A DNA stretch of 34,046 nucleotides. Origin: JAWLHU01 sp049325315 (GTDB taxonomy: Bacteria > Bacillota > Sulfobacillia > Symbiobacteriales > Symbiobacteriaceae). This document shows positions 29,309 through 34,046 of the stretch, in pieces. Position numbers and translations under genes: made by a program. How positions within the stretch are numbered: position 1 is the stretch's first letter; every line of letters starts with the position of its first letter. The DNA is taken from NCBI GenBank assembly GCA_049325315.1, contig JBMONB010000226.1, forward strand, positions 1 through 34,046, read 5' to 3'. The notes under the pieces are model-generated. The model saw only the letters and a list, made by a program, of their open reading frames with translations. It was not told the DNA's origin and did no database searches.

Positions 29309-29941
29309 TTAGATGGCACCGAAGCCCTTGCCGAACGGCTTGCCGAAACCCTTGCCGAAACCCTTGCCGAACGGCTTGCCAAAGCCCTTGCCGGTCAGGG
29401 CCAGGGTGGGCGCGGCAGCCGGGTTGAACTGCAGGAGGGCGGCCAGGGGGTTGACGGCCGGGTTGAAGATCTGCAGCGCCGGACTCTTGGAGGCCAGGGC
29501 GGCTGCCGGGTTCAGGGCCGCCAGGGAGGCCAGCGGGTTGAGCGCTGCCAGCTGATCGATCGGGTTGTTGAAGATCTGCGAGGGAGCGCTCTGGGTCTTG
29601 GCCGCCTGGGCCAGCGGGCTGACCTGGCCCAACGGGCTGACCTGGCCCAGCTGACCGAGGAGATCCTGCACGCCGGCGGTAGGAGTCACCGCCCCGGTGA
29701 TTCCGAGCTGGGCGGCCAACTGTGCGAGAGCATCCTGGGTGCCGACGGTGGGAGTCACCGCTGCAGTAAGATCCGTCGTGGGTACCGCGGTGGCAGCGGG
29801 AAGCGTGGTGGTGGGAACCGCCGTGGTGGCGGGGAACGTCGTTCCGGCCACACCCGGCACCGGGCAGCTCACGGTCACGGCTGGCCGTGTCACGTTCACA
29901 GGGCAAGCGGTCGAGGTGACGACCCGTGTCTTATGGGACAC
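29309..29941 (-). CDS. nonapeptide-repeat protein, paralogue 3, long form with Gly-Phe-Gly-Lys tail
   Basis: The GTG at 29941 follows AAGGAGGT and gives 210 residues. The N-terminal part (about 1-60) is rich in Thr, Val and Pro with two cysteines (TACPVNVTRP, VSCPVPG). Then come two copies of AVTPTxGxQDxLxQL. The shared core follows: NPIDQLAAL, NPLASLAAL, NPAAALASK, SPALQIF, NPAVNPLAALLQF and NPAAAPTLALTGK. The tail is built from GFGK and PFGK units and ends FGAI. There is no standard signal peptide. Family and function unknown. Its SD sequence is in a hairpin loop (29941-29959). Confidence 0.78.
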   Translation of the reverse strand: MSHKTRVVTSTACPVNVTRPAVTVSCPVPGVAGTTFPATTAVPTTTLPAATAVPTTDLTAAVTPTVGTQDALAQLAAQLGITGAVTPTAGVQDLLGQLGQVSPLGQVSPLAQAAKTQSAPSQIFNNPIDQLAALNPLASLAALNPAAALASKSPALQIFNPAVNPLAALLQFNPAAAPTLALTGKGFGKPFGKGFGKGFGKPFGKGFGAI

Positions 29942-29959
29942 GAAAGGGACCTCCTTTCG
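29941..29959 (-). promoter_or_regulatory. hairpin presenting the Shine-Dalgarno sequence of paralogue 3
   Basis: On the minus strand CGAAAGG-AGGTC-CCTTTCG forms a 7-bp stem whose 3' base is the first base of the GTG start codon. The SD (AAGGAGGT) lies partly in the stem and partly in the loop, so folding would limit ribosome access. Confidence 0.5.
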
Positions 29960-30014
29960 ATCTGTACAGGGATTTGCGCCACCGAATGGGTGGAACGTCT
30001 CCGCTAGTAGCTTA

Positions 30015-30037
30015 TGTAACCGTGCTGTCTGCGGTTA
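30015..30037 (-). other. hairpin overlapping the stop codon of the leftward acetyltransferase
   Basis: GTAACCG (30015-30021) and CGGTTAC (30031-30037) form a 7-bp inverted repeat around a 9-nt loop. The stop codon (30037-30035) is inside it. It might end transcription, but no T-run follows. Confidence 0.4.
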
Positions 30038-30499
30038 CAGATCCTTGATTCCAATCAGCCCAGCGGGCGCGAAACCATGCCGCTCGGCGAAGGCGATTGC
30101 CGGCTGGTTGTGCAGGCCGCTCCAGAGCTTCATCTTGCGCAGCCCCTGGCCGGAGACCCACCGCTCTGCATGGGAGAGCAGCCCGGTTCCCACCCCGCGC
30201 CGGCGGTGGTGCGGCACCACCCAGAGGTCGAGCACGTGCGCCGTCGGCTCGTCGGTACTGCTGTCGGGTGCGATGGAGATAAGTACATAGCCAACCGGCT
30301 CCCGCCCCGCCTGGGCCACGATCAGCACACTGCCCGGCATGGAGGTCACCTGGCGGAGCTGCATCTGCCCCTGCCTGGCTGCCATCGCCGGCGAGACCAG
30401 CACGCGCTGTTCGGGCGCCAGCGACTCCCAGGCCCCGGCGGCGACCGCCTGGTCCAGCCAGGGGAGGTCCGTAATCTGGCCGAGTCGGTAGTGGTACAT
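30035..30499 (-). CDS. GNAT-family N-acetyltransferase
   Basis: The 154-residue protein shows the GNAT core. PVGYVLISIAP is beta-4, the following motif HVLDLWVVPHHRRRGVGTGLLSHAERW is the acetyl-CoA site (RRRGVG), and the end is NQPAIAFAERHGF. The ATG at 30499 is preceded by GAGGAGGGAG. It is divergent from, and clearly related to, the acetyltransferase at 30623. Substrate unknown. Confidence 0.88.
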   Translation of the reverse strand: MYHYRLGQITDLPWLDQAVAAGAWESLAPEQRVLVSPAMAARQGQMQLRQVTSMPGSVLIVAQAGREPVGYVLISIAPDSSTDEPTAHVLDLWVVPHHRRRGVGTGLLSHAERWVSGQGLRKMKLWSGLHNQPAIAFAERHGFAPAGLIGIKDL

Positions 30500-30573
30500 G
30501 CGCTCCCTCCTCTCGCGCCGGAACCTTGGGGTCCGGCCTCCTTCATGGTATGGACCCACCGCCGTACTGGTAC

Positions 30574-30585
30574 CTCCCGCGGGAG
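30574..30585. repeat. 12-bp palindrome between the divergent acetyltransferase genes
   Basis: CTCCCGCGGGAG is a perfect palindrome, flanked by GGTAC and GTACC arms (about 30569-30573 and 30592-30596). It lies in the 123-nt divergent region and is a candidate shared operator. No confident promoter was assigned. Confidence 0.45.
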
Positions 30586-30622
30586 CGCAGCGTACCGTGA
30601 TGGCAGAAAGGAGGGCACCGCC

Positions 30623-31135
30623 ATGGTACAGGTCCGATTCTGGCGGCAGAGCGATCTGCCCGGCCTCGCACAGATGGCCGCCATCACCGCCTGGGAGATC
30701 ATGAACCCCAGCGACAAGGCGGTCGCCCGGCCCGAGGTGGTCGCCGCCAACGCCCACAAGAGCCTGATCGGCTGCCTCTCATCTCCCGGTGGAACCGCCG
30801 TGGTGATCGATGACGGAGGCCGCCCGGTGGGGTACCTGCTGATCGGCCTGCGCCCCGACGACCGGACAGGCGAAATGCAGGGCTACATGGCCGATATCTA
30901 CATCTATCCGCCGTACCGCGGCAAGGGGCTGGCCGAGGAGCTGCACCGCCTGGGCGAAGACTACCTCCGCCGGATCGGCATCCGCAAGGCGACCAACTGG
31001 GTCCACGCCCAGAACCCCCTGGGCAAGAAGGCGTCGATGCAGAAGGGGTTCCGGCTCTGGGGGCTGATGATGGAGAAGCTGCTCCACCCGGCGCACGCAG
31101 TGAGCTCGGCGCCGCCGGCGGTGGTGGGGCGGTAA
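30623..31135 (+). CDS. GNAT-family N-acetyltransferase (paralogue of the divergent gene)
   Basis: The 170-residue protein has RPVGYLLIGLRPD, MADIYIYPPYRGKGLAEELHRL (acetyl-CoA loop, YRGKGLA) and NPLGKKASMQKGFRLWG. It shares the N-terminal DLPxLxQ segment and the overall pattern with the leftward neighbour, so the pair is an inverted duplication. The ATG at 30623 follows AAAGGAGGG. A strong terminator follows. Substrate unknown. Confidence 0.88.
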   Translation: MVQVRFWRQSDLPGLAQMAAITAWEIMNPSDKAVARPEVVAANAHKSLIGCLSSPGGTAVVIDDGGRPVGYLLIGLRPDDRTGEMQGYMADIYIYPPYRGKGLAEELHRLGEDYLRRIGIRKATNWVHAQNPLGKKASMQKGFRLWGLMMEKLLHPAHAVSSAPPAVVGR

Positions 31136-31137
31136 AG

Positions 31138-31177
31138 GAGAAGAGGCTCGTTCCCAACTGGGGGCGAGCCTCTTCTC
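31138..31177 (+). terminator. terminator between the acetyltransferase and nuoB-like genes
   Basis: GAGAAGAGGCTCG (31138-31150) pairs perfectly over 13 bp with CGAGCCTCTTCTC (31165-31177). The tail ATTCTCCT is only moderately T-rich. Confidence 0.75.
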
Positions 31178-31241
31178 ATTCTCCTGCATGAAGGGCCGGG
31201 GCGATGGCAAGAATCTCATTGCCAAAAGGAGGGGTGAGGAG

Positions 31242-31790
31242 ATGTCTGAGAACCGGGTCCACGAACTGGACTGGCTGAACGACCCCGTTGTGGTCTCCGA
31301 TGTGGAGGTGAACCAGAACGCCATTGTGGGCAAGCTGCCCAAGGTACTACAGAAGCTACTCGGCTGGGGTCAGGGGAACTCCACCTGGCCGATTGCGTTC
31401 GGTATCTCCTGATGCGCCATTGAAATGATGGCTGCAGGTGCAGCCAAATACGACTTCGCCCGCTTCGGATCCGAAGCGTTCCGTGCGTCGCCGCGCCAGG
31501 CCGACGTGATGATCGTGGCGGGTACGGTGAACGAGAAGATGGCGGTCGTGGTCCGCCGGCTCTATGACCAGATGGCTGAACCCAAGTTTGTCATCGCCAT
31601 GGGCGGATGCGCCTCCACCGGTGGCCCCTACTGGGACACCTACAATGTGGTGGATGGGGTCCACAAGGTCGTCCCGGTCGACGTCTATGTGCCGGGGTGC
31701 CCGCCTCGCCCGGAGATGCTGATCCAGGGGCTCCTGGAGATCCAGGAGCAGATCAAGACCGGCCGGCGCGGCATGGTGACCAAGGGATAG
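31242..31790 (+). CDS. nuoB: NuoB-like [4Fe-4S] subunit with in-frame UGA at the first N2-cluster cysteine (candidate selenoprotein)
   Basis: Reading the UGA at 31410-31412 as an amino acid gives a complete 182-residue NuoB/PSST protein. The segment STWPIAFGIS-UGA-CAIEMMAAG matches the conserved GLACCAIEMM box, so the UGA replaces the first Cys (codon 57) and Cys58 is the second. The other two ligands are present, Cys123 in AMGGCAS and Cys153 in PGCPPRPEM, with nearly normal spacing. The frame does not shift at the UGA. NuoB holds cluster N2 at the end of the complex I electron chain. The ATG at 31242 follows AAAAGGAGGGG. No other nuo gene is adjacent. Either Sec is inserted, a stop mutation made a pseudogene, or the sequence has an error. 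Confidence 0.8.
31410..31445 (+). promoter_or_regulatory. UGA codon with downstream SECIS-like hairpin
   Basis: After the UGA and 17 nt, GGCTGC (31430-31435) pairs perfectly with GCAGCC (31440-31445) around the loop AGGT. The loop has G at position 2 and starts 23 nt after the UGA, within the range I recall for bacterial SECIS elements. The GCAGGT core resembles the Escherichia coli fdhF element. The stem is spelled by GCT GCA GGT GCA, codons that look unusual beside the GCC/GGC used in the neighbouring genes. Confidence 0.5.
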
Positions 31791-31802
31791 GGAATCAGGA
31801 CG

Positions 31803-31833
31803 AGGCGCTCCCGGGCGGAGCGCCTTTCCTTTC
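31803..31833 (+). terminator. terminator after the nuoB-like gene
   Basis: AGGCGCTC (31803-31810) pairs with GAGCGCCT (31818-31825), followed by TTCCTTTC, 12 nt after the stop codon. Confidence 0.8.
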
Positions 31834-31852
31834 AGATGGGAGGCACACCCGC

Positions 31853-33154
31853 TTGCGCAACGGATCGACCCCAGGCCCTCAGCCCTGGGGCCAGTTAGCG
31901 GCGCTCTGCCTGGTCCCGTTCACCATGGTTCTTGGGAATGCCATGCTCATGCCCGTTCTCCCCCAGATGGGCGAGCAGCTGGGGCTCTCCGGGTCCGCGG
32001 CCGGGCTGGCGGTCACCGCCTTCTCCCTCACGGCCGGCCTCGGCATCCTGCTCGCCGGCTACCTGGCCGACCGCTATGGGCGCAAACCGGTGGTGCTGCC
32101 CGGTCTCCTCCTGTTCGCCACCGGCGCAGCCGCTGCCGCACTCAGCGGTTGGCTGCTGGGAGAGGCGGGCTTCCCAGCCCTGGTAGGGGCCAGGGTTGTG
32201 CAGGGGCTTGGGGCAGCGGGCATGGCCTACATGGCCATGGCCTTTGTCGGTGACCTGTTTGATGGCGGCGCCCGGGTCACCGCCCTGGGCCTCCTGGAAG
32301 CAGCGGCCGGCCTTGGCAAGCTGCTCTCCCCCATCGGCGGCGCCGTCGCCGGCTCTGTCCTGGCCTGGTGGTCCATCTTCGTGATTCAGGCGACCGTAGC
32401 GCTCTCCGCCGCCCTTGCGGTCTGGCTTCTTACCCGGGAACCCCCGCGGGAGAAGGAGGTGCAGTCGCAGGGCTACTTCGGATCCCTGGTACGGGTCATT
32501 CAGCAGAAGGGGATCTCGCTGGGCGCCTGTCTCTGGACGGGGCTGATCAACCAGTTCGTCCTCTTCGGCGTCCTCTTCTTTCTCACGCAGCACCTGGAGA
32601 ACGAGCACGGGATCCACGGTCTGGCCAAGGGGCTCTACCTCCTCTGGCCGCTCCTGGCGCTCTCCCTGTGCGCCTTCGTGGCCGGCCTGGTGCTGGACCG
32701 GCGGAAGGGCTGGCTCAAGGGGGCGGTGCTCGCCGGCGTGACCACCGTGCTGATCGGGACCGGCGTCATGGCGCTGATCCCCGCCGGTTGGGCCTCCCTG
32801 CTCGGGGCGGTCCTGGTGGGGATCGGCACCGGCCTGCAGCTGCCGGGGCTGAACGATCTGGTGACCGGAACCGTGGCGGCAGCGCAGCGGGGCGGTATCA
32901 CCGCTGCCTATGGGGCGGTCCGGTTCCTGGGAACCGCCCTGGGGCCGCCGCTCTTCGGCTGGTTCATGTCCGTCGGCGAGCTGCTCCCCTTCGGGGTGGC
33001 AGGCGGGCTGCTGGCCCTGACCGGAGCCGTCATCCTCCTCCTCATTGACCCGAAAAAGCTCCGGTCTCCCGGCGGCGGGGGGCCGGAAGGAAGGTCGCCC
33101 GAGCCATGGCAGGTGCCCACGGGTTTGCCTTCGGGCACCCGTGGCAATCTGTAG
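31853..33154 (+). CDS. major facilitator superfamily transporter
   Basis: A 433-residue protein with about twelve membrane helices and the MFS motif GYLADRYGRKPVV between helices 2 and 3. The first half shows ARVVQGLGAAG and SPIGGAVAG segments like drug:H+ antiporters of the Bcr/DHA type. It probably exports a drug or metabolite; the substrate is unknown. The TTG at 31853 follows GGGAGG at about 9 nt; frames farther upstream enter the nuoB gene. The C-terminal tail (GGGGPEGRSPEPW...) is polar and rich in Gly/Pro. Confidence 0.88.
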   Translation: MRNGSTPGPQPWGQLAALCLVPFTMVLGNAMLMPVLPQMGEQLGLSGSAAGLAVTAFSLTAGLGILLAGYLADRYGRKPVVLPGLLLFATGAAAAALSGWLLGEAGFPALVGARVVQGLGAAGMAYMAMAFVGDLFDGGARVTALGLLEAAAGLGKLLSPIGGAVAGSVLAWWSIFVIQATVALSAALAVWLLTREPPREKEVQSQGYFGSLVRVIQQKGISLGACLWTGLINQFVLFGVLFFLTQHLENEHGIHGLAKGLYLLWPLLALSLCAFVAGLVLDRRKGWLKGAVLAGVTTVLIGTGVMALIPAGWASLLGAVLVGIGTGLQLPGLNDLVTGTVAAAQRGGITAAYGAVRFLGTALGPPLFGWFMSVGELLPFGVAGGLLALTGAVILLLIDPKKLRSPGGGGPEGRSPEPWQVPTGLPSGTRGNL

Positions 33155-33192
33155 ACCACGGAACCCCTCTGCCCCAGATACGTAATCTGGGG
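33117..33192 (+). terminator. two consecutive hairpins at and after the MFS stop codon
   Basis: CCACGGGT (33117-33124) pairs with ACCCGTGG (33137-33144) just before the stop. CCCCAGAT (33172-33179) pairs with ATCTGGGG (33185-33192) after it. Neither is followed by a T-run, so terminator function is uncertain. Confidence 0.5.
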
Positions 33193-33253
33193 AGGGATGG
33201 TGTCAGCGGATAACGCCATCTCCCGATATGCAGAAAAGGGGGGCTTCCTCGCC

Positions 33254-34046
33254 TTGCACAACGATCTGATTCGGGTGCCCGCCGCAGAGTTGGAGTCGTG
33301 GGCAGCGGCGGTGCTAAGGGAGGTCGGGCTCCCGGAGGCGGATGCGGCAGAGGTGGCGCAGCATCTGCTCTTCGCGGAGATGCGGGGCCTGAGCAGCCAC
33401 GGCCTCTGCCGGCTTCCCCTCTACATGAAGCGCCTGGAGGCCGGCTCGATGGAACCGGTCACGGCCCCCGAGGTGATGACGGAAACCGCGGTGAGCGCAC
33501 TGATAGACGGAAGGAACGGCATGGGCCAGGTGGTTGCCCGCAGGGCGGCAGAGCTGGCCGCAGCCAAGGCGAAGGGATCCGGGCTGGCGGCTGTCGCCGT
33601 CCGGAACTCCAACCACTGCGGGTGCCTTGCGTACTATACCCTCCTGATGGCCGACCAGGGGCTGGTGGGCCTGGCCACCACCAACGCCATGCCCACCATG
33701 GTCCCCCACGGCGGGCGCGAGCCCTTCTTCGGCACCAACCCGCTCTCGCTGGCAGCCCCCGCCGGACTCAACGCCCCGTTCGTGCTGGACATGGCCACCA
33801 GCCAGGTGGCCCGCGGAAAGATCCTCACGGCGGCGCAGGCCGGAAGAGCCATTCCCGCCGGATGGGCCCTCGACCGGAACGGCGACCCCACCACCGACCC
33901 ACTGGAGGCGCTAAATGGCCTGATGCTGCCCCTGGCCGGACCCAAGGGCTCCGGCCTCGCCTTTATGGTGGAGATCCTCTCCGGCTTGCTGCCAGGGGCG
34001 CTGATCGGGCCCCAGATTCCCCGGGACCTCGACCGGCCACAGGGGA
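33254..34046 (+). CDS. Ldh2/MDH2-family NAD(P)-dependent dehydrogenase (malate/lactate type), 3' end missing
   Basis: The frame shows the malate/L-lactate dehydrogenase-2 signatures. These are EMRGLSSHGLCRLPLY (His49), VRNSNHCGCLAYYTLLM, ATTNAMPTMVPHGGREPFFG, TNPLSLAAPA, FVLDMATSQVARGK and GPKGSGLAFMVEILSGLLPGA. The family reduces 2-oxo acids with NAD(P)H and differs from the classic Rossmann LDH. The TTG at 33254 (HNDLIRVPAAEL...) is chosen from its spacing to AAAAGGGGGG and the usual N-terminus. An ATG at 33197 in the same frame is also possible, but GGAGGG directly abuts it. About 264 codons are visible and the gene continues past the window. Substrate unknown; the allD/ylbC or comC type cannot be separated. 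Confidence 0.88.
   Translation, partial: MHNDLIRVPAAELESWAAAVLREVGLPEADAAEVAQHLLFAEMRGLSSHGLCRLPLYMKRLEAGSMEPVTAPEVMTETAVSALIDGRNGMGQVVARRAAELAAAKAKGSGLAAVAVRNSNHCGCLAYYTLLMADQGLVGLATTNAMPTMVPHGGREPFFGTNPLSLAAPAGLNAPFVLDMATSQVARGKILTAAQAGRAIPAGWALDRNGDPTTDPLEALNGLMLPLAGPKGSGLAFMVEILSGLLPGALIGPQIPRDLDRPQG

Noticed and set aside
28812..29400. CRISPR-like array in the GCCCTTGCCGAA repeats
   Set aside because: The repeats are short, contiguous and in frame with coding Gly-Phe-Gly-Lys units, with no unique spacers.
31242..31412. Reading the nuoB region as two separate genes split at the UGA
   Set aside because: The downstream part has no ribosome binding site before its first ATG, and the split falls inside a conserved motif in the same frame, so one gene with an in-frame UGA is the simpler view.
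31400..31440. Frameshift as the cause of the nuoB interruption
   Set aside because: Codons on both sides of the UGA are in the same frame and the protein alignment has no gap, so no frameshift is needed.

Overview
The window is GC-rich DNA with compact operons and ribosome binding sites of the AGGAGG type. Many genes start with GTG or TTG. It carries spore-germination receptor genes (gerA, gerB, gerC), a SpoIIE-like phosphatase and an MreB/Mbl actin. That combination points to a high-GC, endospore-forming Firmicute, and Symbiobacterium or a close relative is my best guess from gene content. This is an inference; no database search was possible. No rRNA, tRNA, CRISPR array or insertion sequence was seen.

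Layout. Positions 1-1262 hold the start of a leftward gene at the window edge, a PP2C/SpoIIE-type phosphatase and a small unknown gene. Positions 1367-6513 are a leftward sugar operon: PHP-domain protein, GH4 6-phosphoglycosidase, ChbG-type deacetylase and a one-polypeptide PTS EIICBA transporter. This looks like a chitobiose/GlcNAc-disaccharide pathway. Positions 6758-6994 encode a Glu/Lys-rich lipoprotein. Positions 7172-11464 are a rightward germination-receptor operon ending in a two-helix small protein. Positions 11465-12971 are a divergent TPR protein and XRE regulator pair, followed by mreB (13063-14064). Positions 14306-17227 are a leftward operon: tatA, a HOGA-like DapA-family aldolase, a stalk-domain protein and a YitT membrane protein. 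Positions 17454-21230 hold a membrane TPR protein, a glycerophosphodiesterase, a LysR regulator and an acetyltransferase. Positions about 21260-23690 are more AT-rich and hold a TPR protein, a 33-residue hydrophobic peptide gene, an XRE regulator and two tiny membrane proteins. This resembles a receptor/peptide signalling cassette. Positions 23937-28284 are a leftward B12-dependent acyl-CoA mutase operon (large subunit, B12 subunit, MeaB chaperone, acyl-CoA dehydrogenase). Positions 28404-29941 hold three tandem paralogues of an unrecognised proline-punctuated nine-residue-repeat family, two of them with Gly-Phe-Gly-Lys tails. Positions 30035-31135 are two divergent paralogous acetyltransferases. 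Positions 31242-31790 are a solitary nuoB-like gene, followed by an MFS transporter and a truncated Ldh2-family dehydrogenase that runs off the window.

Most notable observation. The nuoB-like gene is intact except for one in-frame UGA, which sits exactly at the first cysteine of the Cys-Cys motif that ligates the N2 iron-sulfur cluster. A perfect GGCTGC-AGGT-GCAGCC hairpin starts 18 nt after the UGA and resembles a bacterial selenocysteine insertion element. It is built from four consecutive codons that look unusual for this GC-rich gene set. A selenocysteine ligand in a complex-I-type N2 subunit would be a striking finding.

Other leads are the nonapeptide-repeat protein family, the TPR/peptide/XRE cassette, and the mutase whose substrate-recognising Arg and Tyr are replaced by Gln and His.
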